This document shows, piece after piece, positions 1 to 9,550 of a DNA stretch of 64,000 nucleotides. Numbering within the stretch: the first letter of the stretch is position 1; each line of letters starts with the position of its first letter. A model generated the notes under the pieces. That model did no database searches, had not been told where the DNA came from, and worked only from the letters and a program-made list of their open reading frames with translations. The DNA is from Pseudomonas sp. MYb185. GTDB taxonomy: Bacteria; Pseudomonadota; Gammaproteobacteria; Pseudomonadales; Pseudomonadaceae. The DNA lies in the NCBI RefSeq assembly GCF_002979975.1, contig NZ_PCQD01000003.1, forward strand, positions 310,001 through 374,000. The letters are read 5' to 3'. A program made the translations under genes and the position numbers.

Positions 1-3000
1 TGATACGGATTATCGTGATCTGACCATCACGGTAGAGGTAACACCCAAAGGGGAGCGGGTCGAGGATATTGGCAATGCCGATCGGGACACGGATGGTAAC
101 GGGCAGCCCGACCTGACCATGACCGATGGCCGTGACTACACCACGCCCGGCGCGGAAGATGAGTGGTTCATGCTGGGCCAGGAGGCCGACTTCAACCTGA
201 AGGACGATTGGAGTAACGAAGATGGTCGAGGGCTGGAGAATGGCGGTACAGTCGGTAGTGGCAGCGAGGAAACCTTCGCCCTGCTGACTCCAAACCTGAT
301 CGCGGGCGATGGTAGTCAGGCCGATGCCAGCGGCTCGGAGTTCCGCTGGGGGCCGAACGGTGAGTACAGCGAGATCTTTGATGGTGTCAGCCCCGTCGAA
401 GTGCCTCTGGAGTACCTGGATACCCTGCAATTCAAGGCAGCCCCCCACTTCTCCGGTATGTTCGAAATCAGGGTCCAGGCCAAGACCGTGGACTTTGATG
501 AGGACTATCCGGGTGATGAAAGTCGTGCCGATACCCAGATCAGTGGGGAGGCCTGGCTGACCAACGTCCTGATCGCACCCAGGGCCGATACCGTCACCGC
601 CACCGTCACGGCGCGGGTGGAAGGCAATGAGGATGAGCGCATGCCTTTGTCCATCCGCCCGAAATCATCTGATCCATCGGAAACCTTCGAGGTGGATATC
701 GATGGCATTCCGGACGGGGCTACCCTGTGGTACGACGGCCATGAGATTACTGCCGAGAGCGTTGATGATCAGGCCCTGATCGATGCGGGTATTACCGTTA
801 CCGATAACGGTGATGGTACCTGGAAAGTTGAGTTCGCCGACTTCGATCCAGAGAAGGGTGGTGCCATGGAAATTCAGGCGCCGTTGGATTCCAACGAGGA
901 GTTCGACCTGAAGGTAACAGCCCGTTCGGTCGACACGCTGGAGGTGCCCGATGATCCTGATTCGCCTTACATAAGCAAATCGGATCCCCATTCGCTGGAC
1001 ATCAAAGTCGCACCTAAAGGTGTCGCCGATCCGGCGGAAATCGAACTCATCGATTACGATGACCCCGGCGTCGAGCCCTTCACCGAAGCGGATGTGGATG
1101 CCAATGGCGGTATTGCACTGACGGACCTGATCATCAGCGCAGAACTGAAGGATAACGACACTTCCGAGGTGCTGACCTTCAAGGTCAGCGGTCTGCCGGA
1201 GGGCTTCAGTATCGAGGGCGGTACCTTTATGGGGGGTACCGGCACCGGCCGTGAGTGGTCGCTGACCAAGGACCAGTTGGCCAACGCCAAGCTGGTTACG
1301 CCGCCCAACTTCAATGGTATCCAGAGCTTCGAGCTGTCTTCGGTGACAACGGAGAATGACGGCGACTCGCTGACCAAACAGCACCAGGTCGAGGTCCGGG
1401 TCAGTCCGTCGCCGGAGGCCACCATCAACCTCGGGGCTTCTCTGGATGAAGACGCCAGCAGCAGGCTGGACTTCAGTATTCAGCATCGCAATGGCGATAC
1501 TGATGAGGTGTTGAGTGAGGTGTGGATCAATGCCAGCGATCTTGCCGGCCTCGACGATCTGATCCTGACCTACGGTCAGGGCGGCCAGTCCCTGGCCGAT
1601 GCGGCAGCTGATGTCACTAACCCGCACATCGTGCTGGAGGACGGTTACTACAAGCTGAGCGGGGATGCCATCGACAATATCTATGCGCAGGGCCGGGAAA
1701 ACTGGCACGGTGATGCGTCGTTTGGCGTGCATTATGTGATCACCGATCGGGGCAACGATGGTATGGCGGATGTCAGCGAGGGCACCGGTGATACCTACAA
1801 TGTCACGGTCAACCCCATTACCGATCAGGTGACGCTGGCCATTCCCGATGCTGACATAAGCATGAACGGGGCTGGCAATACCACCATCAACCTCAATATC
1901 GGTAATACCGGCAGTGACTATGATGGCAGTGAACAGCTGACCCGCGTCATCCTGGACAACGTGCCGGATGGTGTGGTGGTCGTGGCTACTGGGGACTATG
2001 ACGTTGACTACGTTGGCGATGGCACCTGGGTACTCATACCTACGGCTGGCAGTTTCAATGGTACCCAGCAACTGGATATCCGGTTGCAGGTGCATGGCAG
2101 TGCAGGAGGATTGGAAGATCACGAGATTGGCGTCACCGTGGTTACCGAAGATGCCGGTAATGGCCAGGAAACACGGGCAAGCCAGAATGTAACCCTGACG
2201 ACGACTTTCCCCGAAGGCGATCCCGACGATCCTGCCATCATCGTCACATGGGAGCAGACCGATTTCGAGCCGACCGAGGATATTGCCTTCACTCTCGACC
2301 AGGCCATCGAGGCTTCGATCGATGACACGGGCGTGGTTGACAGCGGCTTTACCGTCACTCTGACCGACCTGCCACCGGGTACCGAGGTGAGCGGCATGAC
2401 GCGAACCGTGGTCGATGGCCAGGAGGTATGGAGTGCGTCCGGTACCGGTGGTGATGCCGAGTTGCAGGCGTTGCTGGAGAACATCACGGTAACACCGCCG
2501 GCGGACTTCAACCATAATCAGGGCTCGTTTGACTATAACGCCACTCTGACCACCCATACGCCATCCGGTGCGCGCGCCCAGGACAGCATCAGGGTGGAAC
2601 AAGAGGTGGAGCCGGTGACGGATGAGGCAGATATCACCATCACCATGGATGCGGTTGAGGAAGGGCAGGATCTTGCCATCCATATCGACGTCAGCAACTC
2701 GGCGGATGATCCGAACTGGACGCTGATCGACGGCAAGCTGTACCTGACACTGAATGAGCCAGCCGGGATGGCTGGCGGACAGTTGCTGGACAGTGATGGT
2801 AATCCGCTGGCGACCGAGCAGGTGGAGGGCGTCGATGGAGTACCCGATGGCATTTACTACGTCATTGATGTGGATAGCGACAACACCGTCGACCTGACCT
2901 ATCGTCCTGCCGGTCCGCATGTCAGCGGCGATATCACCCTCGAGGCCACTGTTGTCGGCCGGGAGGCCGGCGCTGACAATACTGTCCGCACCACGACCAC

Positions 3001-4261
3001 CCAGGATGGCAGCATCAACCCGGTCAACAGTGGCTATGACTTTGCCGTGGCGGATGTGGTCGGCAATGAGCCTGCCACGGCGGGCGGCAAGGAAGAGGCT
3101 ATCCAGCTGAATGTCACTGGTAGTGGGCTGGTAGACGACGATGGCTCGGAAAGCGTGCTGGCTGTTCTGCTGAAGAACCTGCCCAATGACTTCCTGGTCT
3201 TCGTCGGTGACGATGCCGCCTCGGCGGAGTTGGCAGAGCTGGCCAACAACGCCGGGGGAGAGGGCACCAACACCTGGCTGTTGGAGTTGGATGATGACGG
3301 TAATCTGCCGAACTACATTGCCATCCTGCCGCCGAAGAACTGGAGCGGAACCCTGGAGGACCTGGAGTTGGTAGTCATCAGTGGTGAAGGTGCGCTGTCA
3401 GAAGAGCGGACCGACTCACAGACCTTCTCCGTAACCGTGGAGCCGGTCGCCAATGGCCTGACCATAGCTCCGACGCCGAGCTTCGGCAGGGAGGGGGAGA
3501 TCATCGGTCTCAACCTCAATGCCCGCTTCGAGGATCTGCGAAAGGCCGGTGCTACGGATGAGTCCGTAGAGCGGGCAACGGTTGAGTTGAAAGGGCTGGG
3601 TGAGCACGCTGCCATCTACGTCGGTGGAGACCTGATCATGGATCGAGTCGAATACGATGAGGTGAACGATGTCTACACCATCTCTGGCCTTACCCAGGGT
3701 GAGATAGACCAACTGGGCTTCGTCCAGGCAGCGGGCGATATCAACAACCTGCAGGTACGTGCCCGGACCGAGGAATATGATGCAAGCACAGGCCAGCCTG
3801 TTGCCGGCGTCGATCCATCGGATTGGACGCACGGTACTGACGATGACTGGGATGGGGTTGCGGTTACCACCAACATCACCGCCCAGTTTGGTACGTCGGG
3901 CGCTGATGAGCTGCTCTGGACCGGTCAGGGAATCCTTAACGGGCGTGGCGGTGATGATACCGTGCAGCTGCGTTTCGGTGAGAGCTTGGACGGTGATGAG
4001 CTGGCAGCCCACCTGCGCAATATCGAAATCATCGACCTGAGTATCGACGGCGAGAACCGAATCGAGAATCTGAGCATTGAAGATGTTTTCGCCATGACAG
4101 ATGACCGCAATACGCTGCAGATCTTCGGGGATGAGGAGGATTCGGTAGGGCTTGCAGGGGATTGGGGCGCGGGTGTTGATAATGGTGCATTCACCACCTA
4201 CACCGCTATGCACAACGGTTCCGAAGTGAAGCTGGAGGTACAGAACATCCTGATTGACTGA
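1..4261 (+). CDS. Large type I-secreted adhesin, C-terminal part (5' end outside window)
   Basis: The frame is open from the first bases of the window, so the ATG at 119 is internal and the gene starts upstream. About 1,420 residues are visible, very acidic and rich in Asp, Gly, Thr and Val, with no cysteine-rich or catalytic motif. A recurring unit carries a 'DNVPDGV'-like turn (near nucleotides 700, 1190, 1960, 2370 and 3170), typical of tandem Ig/cadherin-like domains in giant RTX adhesins. The last about 120 residues hold one glycine-aspartate turn (LNGRGGDDTVQL) followed by a domain like the C-terminal secretion target of large type I-exported adhesins. Expected role: surface attachment or biofilm, exported by an ABC/MFP/TolC system not in the window. 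Whether it is LapA-like with periplasmic proteolysis cannot be judged from this end. Confidence 0.85.
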   Translation, partial: DTDYRDLTITVEVTPKGERVEDIGNADRDTDGNGQPDLTMTDGRDYTTPGAEDEWFMLGQEADFNLKDDWSNEDGRGLENGGTVGSGSEETFALLTPNLIAGDGSQADASGSEFRWGPNGEYSEIFDGVSPVEVPLEYLDTLQFKAAPHFSGMFEIRVQAKTVDFDEDYPGDESRADTQISGEAWLTNVLIAPRADTVTATVTARVEGNEDERMPLSIRPKSSDPSETFEVDIDGIPDGATLWYDGHEITAESVDDQALIDAGITVTDNGDGTWKVEFADFDPEKGGAMEIQAPLDSNEEFDLKVTARSVDTLEVPDDPDSPYISKSDPHSLDIKVAPKGVADPAEIELIDYDDPGVEPFTEADVDANGGIALTDLIISAELKDNDTSEVLTFKVSGLPEGFSIEGGTFMGGTGTGREWSLTKDQLANAKLVTPPNFNGIQSFELSSVTTENDGDSLTKQHQVEVRVSPSPEATINLGASLDEDASSRLDFSIQHRNGDTDEVLSEVWINASDLAGLDDLILTYGQGGQSLADAAADVTNPHIVLEDGYYKLSGDAIDNIYAQGRENWHGDASFGVHYVITDRGNDGMADVSEGTGDTYNVTVNPITDQVTLAIPDADISMNGAGNTTINLNIGNTGSDYDGSEQLTRVILDNVPDGVVVVATGDYDVDYVGDGTWVLIPTAGSFNGTQQLDIRLQVHGSAGGLEDHEIGVTVVTEDAGNGQETRASQNVTLTTTFPEGDPDDPAIIVTWEQTDFEPTEDIAFTLDQAIEASIDDTGVVDSGFTVTLTDLPPGTEVSGMTRTVVDGQEVWSASGTGGDAELQALLENITVTPPADFNHNQGSFDYNATLTTHTPSGARAQDSIRVEQEVEPVTDEADITITMDAVEEGQDLAIHIDVSNSADDPNWTLIDGKLYLTLNEPAGMAGGQLLDSDGNPLATEQVEGVDGVPDGIYYVIDVDSDNTVDLTYRPAGPHVSGDITLEATVVGREAGADNTVRTTTTQDGSINPVNSGYDFAVADVVGNEPATAGGKEEAIQLNVTGSGLVDDDGSESVLAVLLKNLPNDFLVFVGDDAASAELAELANNAGGEGTNTWLLELDDDGNLPNYIAILPPKNWSGTLEDLELVVISGEGALSEERTDSQTFSVTVEPVANGLTIAPTPSFGREGEIIGLNLNARFEDLRKAGATDESVERATVELKGLGEHAAIYVGGDLIMDRVEYDEVNDVYTISGLTQGEIDQLGFVQAAGDINNLQVRARTEEYDASTGQPVAGVDPSDWTHGTDDDWDGVAVTTNITAQFGTSGADELLWTGQGILNGRGGDDTVQLRFGESLDGDELAAHLRNIEIIDLSIDGENRIENLSIEDVFAMTDDRNTLQIFGDEEDSVGLAGDWGAGVDNGAFTTYTAMHNGSEVKLEVQNILID

Positions 4262-4273
4262 TCCACCCCAACC

Positions 4274-4296
4274 GTTCCCATGCTCAGCGTGGGAAC
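4274..4296. repeat. Short hairpin repeat, GTTCCCA/TGGGAAC
   Basis: A 7-bp perfect inverted repeat GTTCCCA ... TGGGAAC with a 9-base loop, directly after the adhesin stop codon. Similar GTTCCCAcgct...GCGTGGGAAC elements are common between genes in pseudomonads, which is family knowledge and not something shown here. It may act as a transcript 3' end stabiliser. Confidence 0.5.
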
Positions 4297-4305
4297 CATC
4301 ATTCC

Positions 4306-4346
4306 AACCCCGGCTGGCAGATCAACCTCTGCCACCGGGGTTTTTT
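4306..4346 (+). terminator. Rho-independent terminator of the adhesin gene
   Basis: AACCCCGG-c-TGGCAG pairs with CTGCCA-CCGGGGTT around an 8-base loop, giving a 14-bp stem with one bulge, followed by a run of six T. It lies 45 bases after the adhesin stop in the right orientation. Confidence 0.85.
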
Positions 4347-4571
4347 GTGTGGAGCGGCTTGGAATCGGAATGTGGCGCCCCGGTCCGCGTCGGGTGCTAT
4401 GCCAGTGGTGTTACCGGCAGGCACACTGTCGGCGAGCAGGCGCTCGCCAACCCGGCGTCGGGTGTACGGGGAAGTGTCGCGCGTCTGCGCTATACCGGAG
4501 GCTGTGCCCGTCCTGACCCTGGCCGGGAATGAGGAAACTGGAGCCGGGGTGGAACCCGGTCCTTCAAACCC

Positions 4572-5123
4572 TCAACCGGCGGGCTGGCCTGTCCACAGGC
4601 TGGTCAGGGTACCGAGCAGCGGCTGGCCGACACCCTGGTTGCCGATGAATTGCAGCAGTGTCGGGGCGAACTGACTGACCATGCTGGCATCCATGCCCAG
4701 TGCGGAGAAGGCGTTGCCGACGTCGGTCAGGCTGTGCATTTCGCTCTGCGCGGCACTTTTGGCCAGCGGGTTGGTCTTGCCCAGCAGACCGCTGACGGCT
4801 CCGACCTGATTGCCCAGGTCATTACCGGCCAGATTGCTCAGTGCCGGTACGCTGCTCAGCAACTGGCTGTAATCCGTGCTGGGCAACTGGTTCTTGGCCA
4901 GACTCAGCAGGGCGCTGGTGCCACCGACGGCCTGTTCCGAGCTGACATTGAGGTCGGTCAGGCGGGTCACCAGCTCGGCGGACTGGGCAGTGGCGGAGTC
5001 GGGGGCGGCAATCGCCGAGGTCAGCTTGGCGGCGTCGCCGAGGCTGAAGGCATGGACGGCGCCGGCGCTCAGGCCGAGGGCAAGGGTCAGGGTAAGGCAG
5101 AAGCTCTTCTTGATCATCTTCAT
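4572..5123 (-). CDS. DUF2780 family secreted protein
   Basis: About 183 residues with an N-terminal signal peptide (MKMIKKS followed by a hydrophobic stretch ending AGAVHA-F). The mature part is Ala/Leu/Ser-rich with predicted helices and resembles the DUF2780 (VcgC/VcgE-like) family of exported small proteins, whose function is unknown. An upstream in-frame ATG at 5144 would add seven residues before the lysine-rich signal start; I prefer the start at 5123 because it gives a normal signal peptide. The gene stands alone, convergent with the adhesin gene and divergent from the dehydrogenase at 5260. No catalytic residues are recognisable. Confidence 0.7.
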   Translation of the reverse strand: MKMIKKSFCLTLTLALGLSAGAVHAFSLGDAAKLTSAIAAPDSATAQSAELVTRLTDLNVSSEQAVGGTSALLSLAKNQLPSTDYSQLLSSVPALSNLAGNDLGNQVGAVSGLLGKTNPLAKSAAQSEMHSLTDVGNAFSALGMDASMVSQFAPTLLQFIGNQGVGQPLLGTLTSLWTGQPAG

Positions 5124-5259
5124 ATTCTCGTTGCGGGTCTGCACAGGTCGGGGCAGGATGTTGCTCCGTTGCCGGGTCGAGTGTAACCGATCTGCGGTGC
5201 TGCGGGATCCTGAGGGTTCAAGACCTATACTCAGTCGACATGTGAACGGAGGTGGTGCA

Positions 5260-6279
5260 ATGAAAGCGGTGGGCTATATCGAGCAGTTGCCGATCGAGCA
5301 TGCGGATGCGTTGCTTGATCTACAACTACCAAGACCGGAGCCGGGCGCGCGCGATCTGCTGGTACGCATCGCAGCGGTGTCGGTCAACCCACGGGATGTC
5401 AAAAGCCACCTGAGCTTTGCCGCGACACCACAGCAACCGAGGGTGCTGGGTTATGACGCCTCGGGCGTGGTGGAGGTGGTGGGCCCGGAGGTGACGCTGT
5501 TCAAGCCGGGTGATGAGGTGTTCTATGCCGGTGCCGTGGATCGCCAGGGCTCCAATGCGCAGTACCAGCTGGTGGACGAGCGTATCGTCGGTCACAAGCC
5601 CCGCCAGCTGGATCATGCCGCTGCGGCATCGGTACCGTTGGTGACGCTGACCGCATTCGAGATGCTGTTCGACCGGCTCGGCATGCCCGAGTCGGCAACC
5701 CCGGACAATGCTCCGGTGCTGCTGGTACTCGGCGGTGCCGGTGGCGTGCCATCGGCCGCCATCCAACTGGCCCGCCATGCCGGCGCTACGGTGATTGCCA
5801 GCGCCTCCCGGGAGCAGAGCGCACAATGGGTGCGTGATCTGGGGGCTCAGCATGTGATCGATCACAGCAAGCCGCTGGTGGCGCAGATCAATGGGCTGGG
5901 CGTGGGGCCGGTGGACTTCGCCTTCTCCACCCATACCAGTGCCGAGGTGTGGGCGGCGCTGGCCGAGGTCATGGCGCCGCAGGGTCGGCTGGGTATCATC
6001 GATGACCCGGAGCCGCTGGACTTGCGCCCGTTCAAGGCCAAGAGCATTTCCATCCACTGGGAGTCGATGTTCACCCGCTCGATGTTCCAGACCGCCGACA
6101 TGCAGCGTCAGCATGAGATCCTCAACCAGATTGCCAGGCTGCTCGATGGCGGCGCGATACGCCCCATGGGCACGGCGCATTACGGCCACATCAATGCCGC
6201 CAATCTGCGCCAGGCGCATCAGGCCATCGCCGCAGGGCATACCATTGGCAAGATCGTGCTGGAAGGGTTTGAGGAATAG
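5260..6279 (+). CDS. Zinc-type alcohol dehydrogenase-like / quinone oxidoreductase (MDR family)
   Basis: 339 residues. The start ATG at 5260 is preceded by a good ribosome site (GGAGG at 5248-5252). The protein shows the medium-chain dehydrogenase layout: an N-terminal GroES-like fold with a 'VSVNPRDVK' segment and 'LGYDASGVV', then a Rossmann fold with the NAD(P)H-binding run 'VLVLGGAGGVPSAA'. The structural-zinc cysteines of true alcohol dehydrogenases are absent, so this belongs to the zinc-independent quinone oxidoreductase-like branch (the 'zinc-binding alcohol dehydrogenase family protein' group). Substrate unknown. The alpha/beta hydrolase begins 2 bases after the stop, so the two are one transcription unit and may act on related carbonyl or ester compounds (inference). 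Confidence 0.85.
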   Translation: MKAVGYIEQLPIEHADALLDLQLPRPEPGARDLLVRIAAVSVNPRDVKSHLSFAATPQQPRVLGYDASGVVEVVGPEVTLFKPGDEVFYAGAVDRQGSNAQYQLVDERIVGHKPRQLDHAAAASVPLVTLTAFEMLFDRLGMPESATPDNAPVLLVLGGAGGVPSAAIQLARHAGATVIASASREQSAQWVRDLGAQHVIDHSKPLVAQINGLGVGPVDFAFSTHTSAEVWAALAEVMAPQGRLGIIDDPEPLDLRPFKAKSISIHWESMFTRSMFQTADMQRQHEILNQIARLLDGGAIRPMGTAHYGHINAANLRQAHQAIAAGHTIGKIVLEGFEE

Positions 6280-6281
6280 TC

Positions 6282-7166
6282 ATGTCAGATGTCGAACTGG
6301 GTACGCCGCAGAGCCGTTTCTATCATTCCCGTGGGCTGCGTCTGCATTATCTGGATTGGGGCAATACCGGGGCGCCGCTGCTGGTCCTGCTGCATGGCGG
6401 GCTGGAGCACGCGCGGGTCTGGGATCCGTTGGCGCAGCAGCTGAGTGCCGATTGGCAGGTCGTGGTGCCGGATCTGCGCGGCCATGGCGACAGCGACTGG
6501 AGCACTGGCGGGGCCTACGCCATCCCCGATTTCGTGCCGGATATCGCCGCGCTGGTGGCCGCGCTGGGCAACCGTCCGGCCACCCTGGTGGCGCACTCCC
6601 TGGGTGGCAATATCGCCATCCATTACACCGCGCTGTTTCCGGAGTGCGTCACCCGGTTGTGCGTCATCGAGGGCCTGGGGTTCTCGCCCGAGGCGCGCGC
6701 CAAGCGGGATGAAAAGTCGCGGCGTCAGCAGTTGCGCGAATGGGTCGACAAGGTGCGCGAGCTGGATCAGCGTGGGCCCAGCCGCTATCCCAGTGTGGCG
6801 GCGGCGGTGCAACGGCTGATGGAGCATGATCCGCGCCTGCACCGGGAACTGGCCGAATACGTCTGCCACCATGGGCTCAAGCCCACCGGAGATAGGCAGT
6901 GGCGCTGGAAGTACGACCACCGTATACGCGGTTCGGGCGCGGCGGAGGTGGCCTCGGTCGAGCCCGCTGATCTATGGCAGGCCATCGAATGCCCGGTGCT
7001 GCTGATGTATGGCGCCGAAAGCTGGGCATCGAACCCGCAACAGGATGGCCGTGCCCGGCACTTTGCCCAGGCGAAGGTGGTGACGATAGAGAAGGCTGGG
7101 CATAACCTGCACCATCATCAACCCGAGGCGTTCATGGCGCACCTGCGAGGGTTTCTGGCCGAGTAG
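6282..7166 (+). CDS. Alpha/beta fold hydrolase
   Basis: 294 residues, cytoplasmic, no signal peptide. It shows the oxyanion-hole HGG motif (LLHGGLEHARVW), the strand 'VVVPDLRGHGDSDW', the nucleophile elbow S in 'AHSLGGN', an acidic residue in 'YGAESWASNP', and the catalytic histidine in 'KAGHNLHHH' near the C-terminus. This is a complete Ser-Asp/Glu-His triad of the epoxide hydrolase/haloalkane dehalogenase-like esterases. It is translationally linked to the upstream oxidoreductase (2-base gap). The gene runs convergently into nirN with only 24 bases between. The natural substrate cannot be named from sequence. Confidence 0.85.
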   Translation: MSDVELGTPQSRFYHSRGLRLHYLDWGNTGAPLLVLLHGGLEHARVWDPLAQQLSADWQVVVPDLRGHGDSDWSTGGAYAIPDFVPDIAALVAALGNRPATLVAHSLGGNIAIHYTALFPECVTRLCVIEGLGFSPEARAKRDEKSRRQQLREWVDKVRELDQRGPSRYPSVAAAVQRLMEHDPRLHRELAEYVCHHGLKPTGDRQWRWKYDHRIRGSGAAEVASVEPADLWQAIECPVLLMYGAESWASNPQQDGRARHFAQAKVVTIEKAGHNLHHHQPEAFMAHLRGFLAE

Positions 7167-7190
7167 CCGCGCTGAACAGGATACATGTGC

Positions 7191-8684
7191 TCAATGCGAG
7201 GTGCCCTCGGCAAAGCCGATCTTGTTGCCGACGTTGTACTTGCCCGAGGGCTTGTTCATCGGGATGCGCTTGATCTCCTCCAGGGTCTCGCTGTCGATCA
7301 CCAGCAGCGCACCATCGGTGTCCCAGACACTCAGCAGCAGGTATCTGCCATCCTGGGTGAACTCCACGTGAGCGGCATTCTTGCCGGGCACCGGGCGCAG
7401 GGTATGGGCTACCTTCAGGGTCTGCTTGTCGATCAGGTGAATGGCGTCGTTGTTGGGGCCGAAGAACACATCGGTCCAGGCGTACTTCGAGTTCTCGTGG
7501 CTGCGCATGAAGAAGCCCGGCCCTTCGGTAGGGATCTCCGTGACCAGTTCCCAGGTCGCCAGATCCAGGACCGAGATCAGCCCCTGGCTGATATTGGGTG
7601 TGGCGAACACCCAGCGGCCGTCCTGCTGCCAGTAGATGCCCGAGCCCAGGTGCGGCATGCCCGGCAGCGGGATATCGGTGAGCGCCTCGCCGGTATCCAG
7701 GTCGATCACCTGGCCACCCTTGGCCTGGCGTGAGGTGGCCAGCAGGTAGCGGTAGTCCGGGGTGAAGGAGAAATCGTCCAGATAGTCCGCCGCCAGGATG
7801 CGTCGCGGTACGAAATCCGGCGTGCCGGCCCAGGACAGCTCCCAGACCTCTTTCACATCCTTGAGTGCCACCACGAAGCTGTCGCGCTGAGGGGCGGTAT
7901 AGACCGCGCTGACCCGCGACGGGGTGCCATCGTTGCCGAGGGCTTCGATGGGTTTTACCAGCGACAGGTCCTCGGCATCCAGCACCACCAGGTTGCCGGG
8001 CAGGTAATTGCCCACCATCACCCAGCGGCCATCACTGCTGACCGCCAGGTTGCGGGTGTTCAACCCGGCGCGTACCTCGGCGATCATGGTCAGGTTGTGC
8101 AGGTCGTATTTGCTGACCCAGCCATCGCGGGAGGCGAAGTAGACGAAGCGGCCATCCGGCGAGAACTTGGGGCCGCCGTGCAGGGCGAAGTGCGAAGGGA
8201 AGTTGGCCAGTTCCTCGAAACGGTCGCCGTCGAGAATGCGCACATGGTGATTGCCAGCCTCGACCACGACGAACAGGTTGAGGGGATCGGCGCCATGCTG
8301 TGGGCTGTCCGGCAACTGGCTGACATCGGCCAGGATGCGGTGGCTGGCGCGGACATCGGCCTCACTCCAGGTCGGTGCGACCTCCGCCGGGCGGTACAGA
8401 TAGCCGACCAGCGCATCGATCTCATCGCTGCCGAGCAGCTCGCCATAGGCGGCCATCTGGCTGGCCGGGCGCCCATCATGGATGACGTTGCGGACTTCCT
8501 CGGGTTTGATCCGCCCGAGGCTTTCCGGAAGCAACGCCGGGCCGGTGCCACCCAGGCGGTTGAGACCGTGGCAGCTCTGGCACTGGGCCTGGTACAGCGC
8601 TGTGGCATCCGGTGCGCTGGAGGCGTTGGCCAGCACCCCGACCGGCAGGCTTGCCGCCAGCAGCAGGGAAGCGATCAGACGCAT
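7191..8684 (-). CDS. nirN: NirN, c-type cytochrome with d1 domain (dihydro-heme d1 dehydrogenase)
   Basis: 497 residues, periplasmic. A signal peptide (about residues 1-20) precedes a cytochrome c domain with CQSCH (Cys35, Cys38, His39), followed by an eight-bladed d1-type beta-propeller with repeated '[10 protein letters not shown]'-like blades. In the known pathway NirN converts dihydro-heme d1 into heme d1 before it is handed to nitrite reductase NirS. NirS itself has the same fold, but the length, the position after nirE and the end-of-operon place fit NirN. The start at 8684 overlaps the end of nirE by 10 bases. Last gene of the nir operon; it converges on the hydrolase gene. Confidence 0.9.
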   Translation of the reverse strand: MRLIASLLLAASLPVGVLANASSAPDATALYQAQCQSCHGLNRLGGTGPALLPESLGRIKPEEVRNVIHDGRPASQMAAYGELLGSDEIDALVGYLYRPAEVAPTWSEADVRASHRILADVSQLPDSPQHGADPLNLFVVVEAGNHHVRILDGDRFEELANFPSHFALHGGPKFSPDGRFVYFASRDGWVSKYDLHNLTMIAEVRAGLNTRNLAVSSDGRWVMVGNYLPGNLVVLDAEDLSLVKPIEALGNDGTPSRVSAVYTAPQRDSFVVALKDVKEVWELSWAGTPDFVPRRILAADYLDDFSFTPDYRYLLATSRQAKGGQVIDLDTGEALTDIPLPGMPHLGSGIYWQQDGRWVFATPNISQGLISVLDLATWELVTEIPTEGPGFFMRSHENSKYAWTDVFFGPNNDAIHLIDKQTLKVAHTLRPVPGKNAAHVEFTQDGRYLLLSVWDTDGALLVIDSETLEEIKRIPMNKPSGKYNVGNKIGFAEGTSH

Positions 8685-9550
8685 GCCAGTGCCTCCCGTG
8701 GCAACTGTTCGGGTTGGGCGCCGAGGCGGGCCGGATGGCTCAACCGGTGCTGCCGGAACAGTCCGACCACCTGGCCGATGACGGTCAGCGTCGGTGCGCC
8801 CAACCGGTGTTCGCGGGCCAGCCGCTCGAGCTGGCGCAGAGTGCCGTGCACCACCTGCTGATCGTGACGGGTACCATTGCCGATCAGCGCGGCGGGGGTG
8901 TCGGCGGGCAGGCCGGCGGCGATCAACTGCCGGGAAATCTCCCCGAGGCTGGCCAGTCCCATATAGAACACCAGGGTCTGGCCACCGCTGGCCAGGCTCT
9001 GCCAGGGCAGGCAGAGGGCGCCGTCCTGTTGCAGATGGCCGGTGATGAACTGGCAGGACTGGGCATGATCGCGGTGGGTCAGCGGGATGCCGGCATAGGT
9101 GCTGCAGCCGGAGGCGGCGGTGATGCCGGGTACCACCTGGCAGTCGATGCCGTGCGCCAGCAGATGTTCCAGCTCCTCGGCACCGCGCCCGAAGATGAAC
9201 GGATCGCCGCCCTTGAGTCGCACCACGCGGTGTTGCTGCAGTGCCAGCTCGGCCAGCAACTGGTTGATCTGTTCCTGAGGCAGGCTGTGGTAGCCGCTGG
9301 TCTTGCCGACGAAACGGCGTTCGCAACGGGGTGGAATCAGCTCCAGCACCGCCGGGCTTACCAGCCGGTCATGGACCACCACGTCGGCCTGCTGCAACAG
9401 GCTCCAGGCGCGCAGGGTGAGCAGGCCGGGGTCGCCGGGGCCGGCCCCGACCAGGGCGACTTCGCCTGGGGCCAGGGTGGCGCCCAGCGAAGCGGGGAAG
9501 CAATCGTGGGTCAGGCGTACTGCCGGGCCTTCTGGAGGTTGGTCATGCAT
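8675..9550 (-). CDS. nirE: NirE, uroporphyrinogen-III C-methyltransferase
   Basis: 291 residues. It makes precorrin-2 from uroporphyrinogen III with two S-adenosylmethionines, the first committed step to heme d1. SUMT hallmarks are visible: '[18 protein letters not shown]' at the N-terminal SAM site, '[15 protein letters not shown]', '[10 protein letters not shown]' and 'GIPLTHRD'. There is no fused siroheme synthase domain, and the location inside the nir cluster separates it from CobA/CysG. The start overlaps the end of nirJ by 8 bases, indicating translational coupling. Confidence 0.93.
   Translation of the reverse strand: MHDQPPEGPAVRLTHDCFPASLGATLAPGEVALVGAGPGDPGLLTLRAWSLLQQADVVVHDRLVSPAVLELIPPRCERRFVGKTSGYHSLPQEQINQLLAELALQQHRVVRLKGGDPFIFGRGAEELEHLLAHGIDCQVVPGITAASGCSTYAGIPLTHRDHAQSCQFITGHLQQDGALCLPWQSLASGGQTLVFYMGLASLGEISRQLIAAGLPADTPAALIGNGTRHDQQVVHGTLRQLERLAREHRLGAPTLTVIGQVVGLFRQHRLSHPARLGAQPEQLPREALACV

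Larger units (their letters stand above)
4262..4571. other. 310-base convergent intergenic region
   Basis: Lies between the adhesin (+) and the DUF2780 gene (-). It contains a short hairpin repeat (4274-4296), a strong terminator (4306-4346) and a perfect 7-bp hairpin GGCGAGC/GCTCGCC at 4431-4448. The remaining sequence up to 4571 has no frame with a convincing start or codon pattern; I see no gene in it. Confidence 0.6.

Noticed and set aside
665-2920. Long open frame (about 750 codons) on the minus strand opposite the adhesin
   Set aside because: Its residues follow from the codon bias of the plus-strand gene, it has no ribosome site, and the plus frame has clear repeat and secretion-signal structure.
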